From a candidate division LCP-89 bacterium (GTDB taxonomy: Bacteria; Electryoneota; B3-LCP), in NCBI GenBank assembly GCA_025774555.1, contig JALGVT010000020.1, positions 1-64,000 on the forward strand: DNA of 64,000 nt, in the 5' to 3' direction. Under the pieces are notes generated by a model. That model ran no database searches and had not been told where the DNA came from. It worked only from the letters and a program-made list of their open reading frames with translations. Numbering within the stretch: the first letter of the stretch is position 1; each line of letters opens with the position of its first letter. A program made the position numbers and the translations under genes. Below are positions 1-8,163 of the stretch, in pieces.

Positions 1-129
1 AACGGCTGGCGGGATGCAGGTGTGCATGAGGTGACTTTCGATGCGACAGACCTATCATCCGGTATATACTTCTATCGAGTTGAAGCAGGAAAATTCCAGG
101 CGGTCAGGAAGATGGTGCTGGTCAAGTAA
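1..129 (+). CDS. C-terminal fragment of a T9SS cargo protein
   Basis: Frame 1 is open from the window edge to TAA at 127-129. It encodes the last 42 residues of a protein whose start lies outside the window. The peptide has the hallmark end of a type A T9SS sorting domain: an xGxHEVTFDATDLSSGIYFYR stretch, then a basic tail ending KMVLVK. In known systems this domain takes the protein through the outer membrane and is removed by the PorU sortase. A porU-like gene lies about 55 kb downstream in this window. The function of the missing part cannot be inferred. The stop codon abuts a heptanucleotide repeat. Confidence 0.8.
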   Translation, partial: NGWRDAGVHEVTFDATDLSSGIYFYRVEAGKFQAVRKMVLVK

Positions 130-156
130 AAAGGTAAAAGGCAAAAGGTAAAAGTA
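129..156. repeat. Heptanucleotide tandem repeat (AAAAGGY, about 3.5 units)
   Basis: Units AAAAGGT, AAAAGGC, AAAAGGT and a degenerate AAAAGTA follow one another exactly at 7-nt spacing, starting on the last base of the upstream stop codon. A second heptamer array of different sequence lies about 80 bases downstream, inside the next gene. Confidence 0.75.
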
Positions 157-160
157 ATAA

Positions 161-190
161 GGGGCGGTCTTCGGGGCTGCCTCTTTGTTT
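161..190 (+). terminator. Possible intrinsic terminator after the partial T9SS cargo gene
   Basis: GGGGCGG (161-167) pairs with CTGCCTC (177-183) with two G-U pairs. The loop contains TTCGG, and TTTGTTT follows. It lies 30 nt after the upstream stop codon and before the next start. The stem is short, so confidence is moderate. Confidence 0.5.
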
Positions 191-212
191 CTGGTTAAGC
201 ATCGATAATAGT

Positions 213-1751
213 ATGGCACGGTATCGTAAATATCTGTTCACGGTTCTCTGTTCACGGTTCACCGTCTTCTGTCTTCTGTTTACCGTTTACTGTTTACCAT
301 CCTTTGCACAACAGGAATACGAGATCACCATAGAGACAACTCTGGGAGATACGACGGAGACCTTCTGGCTGCAGATTCCCGCTATGTATCAACCAACAGA
401 ATCCTGTCCGCTGCTGATAGGTTGGCATCAGTGGGGCGGCAATCACCTGGAAATCAAATATCAAACCGACTTCGATTCCATCGGTAATGCCAGGGAATGG
501 ATTGTGGCATGCCACCATGGAGCATGTGGCACGCACTGGAACAACCAGCCCACGCAATCGCACGTTGTCGATATGATCGCCTGGATCGAGGACTACTATG
601 CCGTCGATACTGAACGGATCTATATGGTCGGATCATCCATGGGCGGCGCGGCGGCTATGATCTTTGCGAACAATCATCTTGATCCTGATAGACCAATGGT
701 GGCTGCCGCCGCATCGATGTCAGGCATACAGGATTGCGAAAGACGTTTTTACGAACAGGGCATCAACAACAGCATGATTGCCAGCTTCGGCGGCACGCCT
801 GCGGAAGTTCCCTTTGAATATCACCGGAATTCCGCCATCTACTTTGATGACTACTCCGAAAGCATGCACTATAACGCATCTCACCTGCCGCTCTATTTGA
901 CCTTCGGGCGCGCCTGGACAGATTCCATCTGGCGCAGGCATGCCGAAGATCTTTACGATGTGATGGTGGATATTTCGGATACGGTGGTGATTTACGAATC
1001 AGGTCTTGCCGGGCACGGCTGGACAGGCTGTGAAGAAGAGCTTATCTGCGATTTTTTCGAAAATTTCACGGCGAACAGGTATCCTCAGGAGATTGAAATA
1101 AACGCTGACCAAGAAGGAGACTGGTATTGGGCGGATATAACCATGCGCGATCCAGTGGGATCGTTTGCCATGTTCAGCGGGACTGTAAATACAGCCTCGT
1201 CGCAGTGCGAATTCACCATGACCTGTAATGTGGCGTCTGCTTCGCTTAACCTGCAATCTGTCGGCTTCACATACCCGGCAGACGCTTTTTACTGCCAATG
1301 GAATATCCTGGATGGAGAACCCGCTCAGTTGCTTTTCGAAGACCTTCCCGGCGAACCATTTGAAATCAGAAAAAACAATCTGATATACCACGATTGGTCT
1401 TACAATCCGACAGATTCGACTCTGACTCTGGATGGAGAAAGCAGTGGTTTCTATTCTGTTTATCTCGACTATTGGGCGGCGCCGCGCTATCCAATAAAAT
1501 TGGAAGCTCCGCCTTTTACAATCAACGGAACCACAGAGACCGGTATAAACTATCAGCTTGCAGCATCTGGGATTTTCAGTTGGAAACTATATAACGCATT
1601 AGGTCGAAAAGTTTGCTCGAATACACCTGCATTATCACACAAAGGGTACGATAGTATCATTCTGCCGCCCGGTTTATCAAGCGGGATTTATATTATCATT
1701 TACCAGTTGAATGAATCACAAGGTGCATACAGAGTAGCTTTTATGAAATAA
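213..1751 (+). CDS. Secreted alpha/beta-hydrolase esterase with T9SS sorting domain
   Basis: This is a predicted exported serine hydrolase of the alpha/beta-hydrolase fold, resembling PHB-depolymerase/feruloyl-esterase-type proteins. A signal peptide (about 1-32, ending before AQQEYE) precedes the catalytic domain. The nucleophile elbow is GSSMGG, with Ser142 as likely nucleophile, and His268 in AGHGW is the likely catalytic histidine. A beta-rich linker covers about 290-430. The C-terminal 75 residues look like a divergent T9SS sorting domain (LYNALGRKV, LSSGIYIIIYQL). The oddity is the signal peptide: its hydrophobic core is encoded by nine tandem heptanucleotides, giving the peptide a 7-residue repeat (LFTVLCS, RFTVFCL, LFTVYCL). 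The substrate is unknown; carbohydrate esters or polyesters are possible. No operon partner is evident. Confidence 0.75.
   Translation: MARYRKYLFTVLCSRFTVFCLLFTVYCLPSFAQQEYEITIETTLGDTTETFWLQIPAMYQPTESCPLLIGWHQWGGNHLEIKYQTDFDSIGNAREWIVACHHGACGTHWNNQPTQSHVVDMIAWIEDYYAVDTERIYMVGSSMGGAAAMIFANNHLDPDRPMVAAAASMSGIQDCERRFYEQGINNSMIASFGGTPAEVPFEYHRNSAIYFDDYSESMHYNASHLPLYLTFGRAWTDSIWRRHAEDLYDVMVDISDTVVIYESGLAGHGWTGCEEELICDFFENFTANRYPQEIEINADQEGDWYWADITMRDPVGSFAMFSGTVNTASSQCEFTMTCNVASASLNLQSVGFTYPADAFYCQWNILDGEPAQLLFEDLPGEPFEIRKNNLIYHDWSYNPTDSTLTLDGESSGFYSVYLDYWAAPRYPIKLEAPPFTINGTTETGINYQLAASGIFSWKLYNALGRKVCSNTPALSHKGYDSIILPPGLSSGIYIIIYQLNESQGAYRVAFMK
234..296. repeat. Heptanucleotide repeat inside a signal-peptide coding region (9 units)
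   Basis: Nine consecutive 7-mers of consensus C(T/C)GTTYA can be read: CTGTTCA, CGGTTCT, CTGTTCA, CGGTTCA, CCGTCTT, CTGTCTT, CTGTTTA, CCGTTTA, CTGTTTA. Because 3 x 7 nt equals 7 codons, the protein shows a perfect 7-residue period. Gain or loss of one unit would shift the frame; three units would keep it. Confidence 0.85.
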
Positions 1752-1911
1752 TCGAATTTTAATATGATTTATTGCGAATAGCGGTGGTGGGACTGTGACA
1801 GCAATGCCGTCAGCCATCAATCCAGGTCTGAATATGTTTGCAGATTTGTTTCAGATTTAGTAATTTTAAGTCGATATAAAGATGGACAGGTATTTCTGAT
1901 CTGAAGGAAAA

Positions 1912-2994
1912 ATGCCGCTATATAGACAGTTCACAGAAGCTTTCAACCGTCATCGGGTGTCAGACCTTGAGATATGGATAACTCTCATCGGGCTCCTGGC
2001 ATTGGGACTCGCGCTTATCGCCCGAAGCATGTGGAAGCAGAGGGAAATAAAGAATCGGCGGAAAGGCGATACCCTGCGGCGTTTTATTGTTCAGTGTGAA
2101 GAGATAGGGCTGTTTCCGGATGAAATTGCCTTTATTAAAGCCAAAGCCAAGAAAATCAATTTCGAACTAAACAGCGGTCTGATGGGATCAAACGCAGTCT
2201 TTGACAGATTTGCGGTGAGTGTTATCAATAGCGCTGATAAAAAGCACTTGCAGGAGTGCAATACTGAATTGCATTCTATCAGAAACAAATTCGGATTTAA
2301 ACCACCTCCTCGAGGTTTCCCTTTAAGCTCGACCCGAGAGCTGACAGCAGGACAGGCGATATTCATGATTCTCCCCACGGATGTTTTTCTTGAAGCGCGC
2401 GTAACTGAAGTTGATGAGTTGTCTCTAAACCTGAAGCTCCAAGCAGGGTATCCGCGAGCGAGCCTTACGCCCGGTATGCAGGTTTATCTGCATTTCAACC
2501 GTATCGCTGACGCAAGGTATTCTGGTCCCTCAGAAATTATAAAAACAAATTCTGATGAAAGAGGGATATTCGTTACCCTTCAACACTGCAGCTCTTTGCA
2601 CCGGGATCAGCGGCGTCAGGACTTCAGAATTGATGAGGATCGTTCAGTCAGCATCTGGGTTTTAGACGAGGAGACGAAGGATCTAGACGATCCCATCCGT
2701 GCGATATCCAAGCGTATTCCGGTCAGAGCAATCCTGGAAGACATTTCCGGCGGTGGCGCTTCGATAATATTTGAACGCAGCCTGCCCGCAAATGAAAGCA
2801 TCGTTGTCAATCTTGATCCATCCGGTAATTACGGATTGCCTCTTATTCGAGGAACCGTTCTTCGTTCTAATCGCAGAGGACGCACTGATAAATGGGCGCT
2901 ATCTGTAAGGTTTGAGGACTTGAAACCATCGGAACATCAGAAGATAGTCAATCACGTTTTTCTAAAAGAACGAGACTTATTAAACATTGCCTGA
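1912..2994 (+). CDS. Membrane-anchored PilZ domain protein (c-di-GMP receptor)
   Basis: This is a 360-residue protein with one N-terminal membrane helix (about 20-38), a basic juxtamembrane stretch, a helical region, a YcgR-N-like beta region (about 140-225) and a C-terminal PilZ domain. Both c-di-GMP signatures are present: R234-R235-x-x-x-R239 (RRQDFR) and D277-x-S279-x-x-G282 (DISGGG). PilZ proteins of this layout bind c-di-GMP and relay it to motility, secretion or polysaccharide machinery. The partner here is unknown. The start is supported by a purine-rich GAAGGAAAA just upstream of ATG. It stands alone, with no diguanylate cyclase gene in the window. Confidence 0.85.
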   Translation: MPLYRQFTEAFNRHRVSDLEIWITLIGLLALGLALIARSMWKQREIKNRRKGDTLRRFIVQCEEIGLFPDEIAFIKAKAKKINFELNSGLMGSNAVFDRFAVSVINSADKKHLQECNTELHSIRNKFGFKPPPRGFPLSSTRELTAGQAIFMILPTDVFLEARVTEVDELSLNLKLQAGYPRASLTPGMQVYLHFNRIADARYSGPSEIIKTNSDERGIFVTLQHCSSLHRDQRRQDFRIDEDRSVSIWVLDEETKDLDDPIRAISKRIPVRAILEDISGGGASIIFERSLPANESIVVNLDPSGNYGLPLIRGTVLRSNRRGRTDKWALSVRFEDLKPSEHQKIVNHVFLKERDLLNIA

Positions 2995-3114
2995 TCATCC
3001 CTATTGCCCTCTAAAACCTGCCCCGGTCATTCCTGAAATACTAAATTTAGCAGGGAAAATCGTTACCATTTCAAGAGTATAATACCTTTTCCTCATTAAA
3101 AGACTGAAAAAACA

Positions 3115-3143
3115 TTGACACTTGAGTTAAGATTAACTATATT
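3115..3143 (+). promoter_or_regulatory. Sigma70-like promoter upstream of the PAS histidine kinase
   Basis: TTGACA (3115-3120), exactly 17 nt spacer, TATATT (3138-3143). The -35 is a perfect consensus match. Transcription would start near 3150 and leave a leader of about 120 nt before the ATG at 3274. The leader contains a weak ACGG/CCGT stem followed by a T-run, but no riboswitch that I recognise. Confidence 0.7.
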
Positions 3144-3273
3144 TCACTGACTCATTGTAAAGATAAGTGAGACACGGCTTTTCATACCGTTTTTAGCGTT
3201 ACTTCCTTGATGTTCACATCAGAGAAATAGGATTGTTAAGACAGGATGTGAATCAACACAAAGGGACGACTTA

Positions 3274-4515
3274 ATGCCGGATTCACTGGTGAATGAAGCA
3301 CAATCTAAAACTTTCCAATCAAAAGCTTTTACAGATTCTGAACAACGAACTGTAAAAGCCCTGAGCAAAATGGATCTATTCCAGGCTGTGATGAAATGTA
3401 TGCGGCAGGGGATTGTCTGCATTGATCCATCAGGGTTTGTGATTGAAGTAAATGAGTTCGCCGAAAAGCTTCTCCAGAAGAGCAACGGCGACATCATCGG
3501 GCGGCCCATCTTCGAACTTCATCCGGAACATATTAACGAGCAGTTGCAGCCCCTCTGGGATGAACTCGTTGCCAATCCATCCAGAGATCTGAAACTGAAT
3601 GATGAATGGTATGATGACCGTTGGATAGAAATACGCTTTTCGGCGCTGACAGACCAGCAGGGAAACTCTCTGGGCGTGATCGCCAATTACATTGAGCAGA
3701 CCGAAAAGAGGCAGCTTGAACAAAAGCAGCGCTCATTAGAACTCAAACTCATCCAGGAACACAAGCTCTCCGCAATCGGCATCCTTGCGTCGGGTATTGC
3801 ACACAATCTTAACGGTCCACTTTCTATTATTATCGGCTATATGGATCTACTCGCCGCCCGCAACTCCGAATTTGAGGAACTGTCAATTATTCTGGCTCAA
3901 GGTGAAAGAATGAAAGATATCATCAGCAATATGATGATAAAGAGCCGCCATGAACAAGATACTCGCAAAAAATCTATTAATCTGAATACACTCCTGCAGA
4001 ACGAACTGAAATTCCTCGAAGCTAACCTCGAATTTAAGCATCACATCGATAAACAGTACGAGTTTTCGCACAATCTGCCATGCATCTACGGTATATACAG
4101 CGATTTTTCGCAATGCTTTCTGAATATCATAAATAATGCCATCGATGCGATGTATAATTCGCCGGTGAAAACACTTCGGGTTATAACCGACTTCGACAGC
4201 GAAAATATTTATATCACAATCAAGGATACTGGATACGGACTGGATCCACAGGATGCTCACAAGCTGTTTAACCCATTTTTTACAACCAAACCTCCGGTCA
4301 GCGAAAGCGAATCCGAACAGCCGACAGGCACCGGTTTGGGGCTGTCGAGCGCTTATCAATTAATTAGAACATATAATGGCGCCATCTATGTCGATGGTGC
4401 GCCTGAGAAAGGCGCAGAATTCGAAGTCGTTATTCCGATTGAAGAAAACCGCCTACCACAGGTGAATGAAGTTTCGCTTGCAGACCTCGACGCAGACCCA
4501 ATGGACGAAATATAA
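3274..4515 (+). CDS. Cytoplasmic PAS-domain sensor histidine kinase
   Basis: This 413-residue soluble two-component kinase has no membrane segments. A PAS domain (about 35-145) precedes a short coiled coil rich in E/K/Q and the dimerisation/phosphoacceptor helix, with H177 in the H-box (AHNLNGPL). The GHKL ATPase domain follows: N-box NIINNAIDAM, G1 box DTGYGLD, F box FNPFFTTKP, G2 box GTGLGLSSAY. The H-box deviates from the usual HE(L/I)xxPL in having Asn after the phospho-His; this Asn form occurs in some bacterial kinases. No response regulator is adjacent on the same strand. Two receiver-only proteins lie at 5270 and 10036 and could be partners. The signal sensed is unknown. Confidence 0.88.
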   Translation: MPDSLVNEAQSKTFQSKAFTDSEQRTVKALSKMDLFQAVMKCMRQGIVCIDPSGFVIEVNEFAEKLLQKSNGDIIGRPIFELHPEHINEQLQPLWDELVANPSRDLKLNDEWYDDRWIEIRFSALTDQQGNSLGVIANYIEQTEKRQLEQKQRSLELKLIQEHKLSAIGILASGIAHNLNGPLSIIIGYMDLLAARNSEFEELSIILAQGERMKDIISNMMIKSRHEQDTRKKSINLNTLLQNELKFLEANLEFKHHIDKQYEFSHNLPCIYGIYSDFSQCFLNIINNAIDAMYNSPVKTLRVITDFDSENIYITIKDTGYGLDPQDAHKLFNPFFTTKPPVSESESEQPTGTGLGLSSAYQLIRTYNGAIYVDGAPEKGAEFEVVIPIEENRLPQVNEVSLADLDADPMDEI

Positions 4516-4538
4516 TCTCAGAATGGAACATTGATAAA

Positions 4539-4765
4539 GGGGCTGTCTAAAGAGTAACTTTTGTAGTCATTGCTATAGCTGTTAACTAATTCGTGGACAA
4601 GAATCGTTAACTTCTATAATTGCGAGGAATCCGTCAGCCAACGGATGACGAAACAATCTCTTGTATTGTATAGCTTTGGAGATTGCTTTGACCCAATAAA
4701 TTGGGTCTCGTGACGAAGGCATTCCTTCGGGGCAATGACCGTCAATAGACTTTTTGGACAGTCCC
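4539..4765. mobile_element. Palindromic MITE-like element, copy A
   Basis: A non-coding element of about 227 bp. Its ends are imperfect terminal inverted repeats: GGGGCTGTCTAAAGAGT on the left, and GACTTTTTGGACAGTCCC on the right. The interior is itself two inverted half-units around a TTGTATTG-containing loop: ATTGCGAGGAATC...CAATCTC on one side and GAGATTGC...CAATGACC on the other. A related element (copy B, 47010-47181) has the same ends and interior. No transposase is encoded, so any movement would need one supplied in trans. It fills nearly all of the 302-bp space between the kinase and the ASCH-like gene. Confidence 0.7.
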
Positions 4766-4817
4766 TATACTCTCAGTATTGCCTACGCTTTCGTCTGGCT
4801 GTATTATATAGTCTGGA

Positions 4818-5243
4818 TTACTTCTTGACTGCTTCAATCATTTCCACCGGCAGCCAATTATCCATATTGCCGTAGTTGCTCTTGTCGATAGGGAAGGGAT
4901 TTATCTCTTCGACGTCGGCTATTTCCACGAGAACCAGGTAACGTTTGCCGCTCCAGCGGTCAATCTGTGCTTTGGTCAACTGCAGCTTATCCTGCTGGCT
5001 CTCTACTAACAGCGCCGATTCGTCGCGCATAAGCATCGGTGAATTATAGATGTAGATGACTTTCGCCTTCGCTCTAACCAGTCCCTTGCCATCGTTTTTG
5101 ATAAAGTAGAGAAAGTCACCGGCAGTGACTCTGCCATAGGGCATTTTTCTGCCCGCCGCCCCACGTATGATCATTGTTTTTGTGCCACTCAGAAGCTTAT
5201 CGAGTTCCTTCGCCTTCGTGTCCAAATACACAACGTGATCCAT
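4818..5243 (-). CDS. ASCH/PUA-superfamily-like protein
   Basis: This small 141-residue soluble protein has an N-terminal LLSGTKTMIIRG stretch and a VTAGDFLYF beta-strand motif. These resemble the ASCH domain (LLsGxKTxexR, then a GD-containing strand) of the PUA-like superfamily, whose members often bind RNA or modified bases. The rest is beta-rich, with a second YLVLVEI strand. A GGGGG run a few bases upstream supports the ATG at 5243. It is convergent with the kinase, and the MITE-like element lies between them. The RR gene downstream on the same strand starts outside it. The function is not established; an EVE domain is the main alternative. Confidence 0.6.
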   Translation of the reverse strand: MDHVVYLDTKAKELDKLLSGTKTMIIRGAAGRKMPYGRVTAGDFLYFIKNDGKGLVRAKAKVIYIYNSPMLMRDESALLVESQQDKLQLTKAQIDRWSGKRYLVLVEIADVEEINPFPIDKSNYGNMDNWLPVEMIEAVKK

Positions 5244-5269
5244 AATACCCCCTATACATCTGTGTGAGG

Positions 5270-5737
5270 TTATAGCCGATCTGCCCCGTCCGGTTTTGAT
5301 TGATTGGGATGATCGATTTTCATCAAGTTGAATAAAGTCTCCCCAAGATCGGACAACGAAATCGGTTTTCGCAAGATCGCATCCGGCTGGACAGAAATGT
5401 CGCTTTTAATGTTTTCAGATGACAAACCTGTCATCAAAACGACAGGAATGTCAGTATATTTCAGCCGTATCTGTGCCAACAATTCATAGCCATCCATGCC
5501 AGGCAGATTGATATCCGTCAGAATCAGATCGGGGATATCATCTGGATTGTTTAGCCGATTCAGCGCGCTTCGTCCCTCCGCTTCAGTTATGACGCTGCAA
5601 CCGCATAGGGATAGATACTGTCCGAGCATTTTTCTCAGTCCGGGTTCGTCTTCAACGATCAGGACGGTCTTATTCACTACGCTATTTGAACTCGCCTGAT
5701 TCACGTTCAGTTTCTTCGGATTTGAGACGGGATGCAA
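5270..5737 (-). CDS. Receiver-only response regulator (CheY-like)
   Basis: A 155-residue single REC domain with no output domain. The acidic pocket is E29-D30-E31 (IVEDE), the phosphoacceptor is D75 (LTDINLPGMDG), T103 lies in LMTG, and the conserved lysine is K124 (LRKPIS). The first 20 residues are a non-conserved extension. The ATG at 5737 lies inside the upstream lipoprotein gene, a 31-nt overlap. GTG codons slightly downstream would give a start closer to the domain and reduce the overlap, so the N-terminus is uncertain. It may act with the orphan PAS kinase at 3274. Confidence 0.88.
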   Translation of the reverse strand: MHPVSNPKKLNVNQASSNSVVNKTVLIVEDEPGLRKMLGQYLSLCGCSVITEAEGRSALNRLNNPDDIPDLILTDINLPGMDGYELLAQIRLKYTDIPVVLMTGLSSENIKSDISVQPDAILRKPISLSDLGETLFNLMKIDHPNQSKPDGADRL

Positions 5738-7008
5738 TAATCAACAGGGATACGCTGCGTCTGACCTGAGAACGGTTCAACTGTCGGTTTGAGCCATTGC
5801 CCACCGCCAGCAGTTGACCCGCTCGTTGTTTCGATGGGCATTGCGTGAACTTCGATGCACCATTCCCATATCGCAATCTGTTCTATGGTCAAGTACGTCG
5901 GTTCAATCTCCCAGGCGAGGAATGAATATCCGCCGAGGTTGCTGCTGTCGAAATAGGGCATTGGGAAGATGATCGGAATCCAGTTGATCTGGTAGTAACC
6001 CGCAAAGAATATGGGAAGATCGAGCTGCCAATCGACAGACCAGATGCTCCAGCCGGAAATAGGATTGAGGGCTGGCGTCCAGTACCGCAGGTCATCCAGA
6101 TCGGGCCAATAGCTGCCGTAAGGATCAAGTTGGGAATCCCAACAGAAGAAAGAGATGTCATCGAAGGCGTCCGGCAGGGAATAGAGTTGCACCGCAACGC
6201 TGTCTATCTTATATTCGATCCAATCGTCGGGACGATCAAAGCGAACGATGTAGAAATAATCCACAGGTCGTGGTGAGTAATAGCCTGATGTCTGTGTAGT
6301 ATGCGAGAACCAGCCGCCACCAACGTCTCCATTATCCGCTGCCAGTACTACTTGCTTGCTTTCGCTACCGGTCGTAATCGTCAACGTCGCGTAGATCAGT
6401 TGTAAAGGCGCATTGTCCCGGTCGAAACTAACTACAACTTGAGTTTCTTCTACGGTTTCTCCAGAATCGGGAATAATTGAGAAGAGCGAATTATCTACCG
6501 ATGCCGACCATTTGAGTGTGTCCTGTCCCGCATTGAAGATGTTCATCTGCAGGTCGTTTTCGCTGAAGCCGAAATCCAGCGCGTCCGGCAGTTCACCGAT
6601 CACGGGATTCGATGAATAGGTCGCATAGAGCGGAATGGTAAGATCACCGGCATTAGATTCGACTTCGATTGCTCCCATGTTAAAGCCGGGGTCTAACTGG
6701 CTGCGGTTCAACTCGACTAACACGGTGAAGGAGTTCAGCGACGTTGTCGTGCCGGAATCGAGGGAGACTTCGATCCAATCGGGTATCCCCGTAAGATACC
6801 ATGCCAGAGTATCCCCGCCTTCATTGGATATTATAAGTTCCCTGATAATTCCATCAAGTCCGAAGTCCAGAGTATCCGGGGAGACGTCCAGTACGGGATA
6901 GGATGGAGTTGACGGGACATAGCCGCTGGGATTGTTTGTCCCGCATCCTGCCAGCATAAAAGCAAGAGCGACGCAACTAATCAGAAACGATTTGGTTTGA
7001 CATTTCAT
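5707..7008 (-). CDS. Lipoprotein with BACON/ASH-like repeats
   Basis: A 433-residue predicted lipoprotein. The signal sequence ends in the lipobox LAGC with Cys22. After a linker come two Ig-like repeats (about 38-125 and 135-225) of the type V(S/L)PDTLDFG...L.I.N.GGDTLxW, which resembles BACON and ASH/choice-of-anchor-D domains. These are usually involved in surface adhesion or as spacers to glycan-binding modules. The C-terminal half (about 230-433) is aromatic-rich, with many W and Y, and is unrecognised; a carbohydrate-binding role would be a guess. It overlaps the downstream receiver gene by 31 nt. A well-formed promoter sits immediately upstream and predicts an almost leaderless mRNA. 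Confidence 0.7.
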   Translation of the reverse strand: MKCQTKSFLISCVALAFMLAGCGTNNPSGYVPSTPSYPVLDVSPDTLDFGLDGIIRELIISNEGGDTLAWYLTGIPDWIEVSLDSGTTTSLNSFTVLVELNRSQLDPGFNMGAIEVESNAGDLTIPLYATYSSNPVIGELPDALDFGFSENDLQMNIFNAGQDTLKWSASVDNSLFSIIPDSGETVEETQVVVSFDRDNAPLQLIYATLTITTGSESKQVVLAADNGDVGGGWFSHTTQTSGYYSPRPVDYFYIVRFDRPDDWIEYKIDSVAVQLYSLPDAFDDISFFCWDSQLDPYGSYWPDLDDLRYWTPALNPISGWSIWSVDWQLDLPIFFAGYYQINWIPIIFPMPYFDSSNLGGYSFLAWEIEPTYLTIEQIAIWEWCIEVHAMPIETTSGSTAGGGQWLKPTVEPFSGQTQRIPVDYCIPSQIRRN

Positions 7009-7015
7009 AAGTCTA

Positions 7016-7044
7016 AATATAGTTAAGGAGCCGTATTATTGCAA
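7016..7044 (-). promoter_or_regulatory. Promoter of the BACON/ASH-like lipoprotein, apparently leaderless
   Basis: Read on the minus strand: TTGCAA (7044-7039), 17 nt, TATATT (7021-7016). The start codon is at 7008, so the expected transcription start falls within one or two bases of the A of ATG. Confidence 0.6.
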
Positions 7045-7071
7045 GCGAATTATTTCAGCTTTGGGAAATAA

Positions 7072-8142
7072 TCATCTTGTTTGAATGATGGCGATATGCG
7101 AACCATGCACCAGATTTCGATGACCGTGGACGATTAAGCGGTCGCCGCGATGCAAGCCCTGTTCGACGATAATTCTATTGCCGATTTCAGGACCCAGTTG
7201 AACGTGCCTGCGGATTGCAAATCTGCCCTGGTCATCTGTCAAGAAAACGGCTCCGTCCGGTCCCCGGCGCTCGATCAGTACGTCGCTGGGTATCAGGACG
7301 GTTTTTTGTCTGTATTCACCCTCAATATTCACCATTACTTCAGTTCCCATAGTAATTGCTCCGCCGGGATTTTCGAAGAGAACGTCAGCAGTGAAGGGAA
7401 GTTCTACATTGCCCCCGGAGACGCTTTTGGATATAACTTCACCCTCAAAAGGCAGCGCCAGTTCATCCATGGGGGTGACGACAGCTGCATCTCCAATAGC
7501 AATATGAAAATATTCTGTCTCATGCATGTTCACACTGGCAATTGCATTGGGACTGATATTTATAATTTCACCGATTGACTGCCCACCTGAGACAGAATCG
7601 CCATGGCTGATTGACCATTCCCGCACCTTGCCGTCGCAGGGCGCGATTAGAAAAGGATTTTTCAGCGATTTTTTGGCGTAGAAATAAAAATTCCTCAGAA
7701 GGTTGGTCTTTTCCTCCTCCGCCTTGAACTCCTCTTCGGAAATACTGCCTTCATCGAGGAGTTCCTGCAAACGCTCCAGATTGGATCTAGCTTTCATCAG
7801 AGCGAGACCATTTTCCACCCACTCCTTTGTCAACCAGGTAACAGCCAGTAAAGCAAGAGTGTCACCTTTTTGCACCCTGCTTCCAGCGGGACTGTAAATC
7901 GCTCCTACTTCTCCGGCAGTTAAAAAGGATAGTTTTTCCTGATTGAGAGGATAAACAACTCCGCGGCAGAGGATAGGACGATCTACCATCTCCTCGATAA
8001 TCATCGTTGTCATAACGGGATGATGGACGTTGATCCGTTCATCTGTCGTATCGTTTCCGTCGTTGCCGCAGCCGCACAGGATGATGGTCAGCAAGCCCGG
8101 AATGAGACGGAAACGTATGCGATGTTTCCAGTATCTTTTCAT
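7072..8142 (-). CDS. RND/ABC efflux periplasmic adaptor (HlyD/MacA-like), orphan
   Basis: This is a membrane-fusion (adaptor) subunit of a tripartite efflux system, linking an inner-membrane pump to an outer-membrane channel. It is a lipoprotein with the signal ending in LCGC. A lipoyl-like half (GEVGAIYSPAGSRVQKGD) is followed by a short helical hairpin (LMKARSNLERLQELL...EEEFKAEEEK), the second lipoyl half (APCDGKVREWSISHGDSV), a beta-barrel domain and a membrane-proximal domain ending in GLHRGDRLIVHG. The ORF can start at a TTG (8163), but the ATG at 8142 gives a normal lipoprotein signal, so I use that. No pump or TolC gene is adjacent, which is unusual. Confidence 0.82.
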   Translation of the reverse strand: MKRYWKHRIRFRLIPGLLTIILCGCGNDGNDTTDERINVHHPVMTTMIIEEMVDRPILCRGVVYPLNQEKLSFLTAGEVGAIYSPAGSRVQKGDTLALLAVTWLTKEWVENGLALMKARSNLERLQELLDEGSISEEEFKAEEEKTNLLRNFYFYAKKSLKNPFLIAPCDGKVREWSISHGDSVSGGQSIGEIINISPNAIASVNMHETEYFHIAIGDAAVVTPMDELALPFEGEVISKSVSGGNVELPFTADVLFENPGGAITMGTEVMVNIEGEYRQKTVLIPSDVLIERRGPDGAVFLTDDQGRFAIRRHVQLGPEIGNRIIVEQGLHRGDRLIVHGHRNLVHGSHIAIIQTR

Positions 8143-8163
8143 AACGAGTATCAGTGATAGCAA

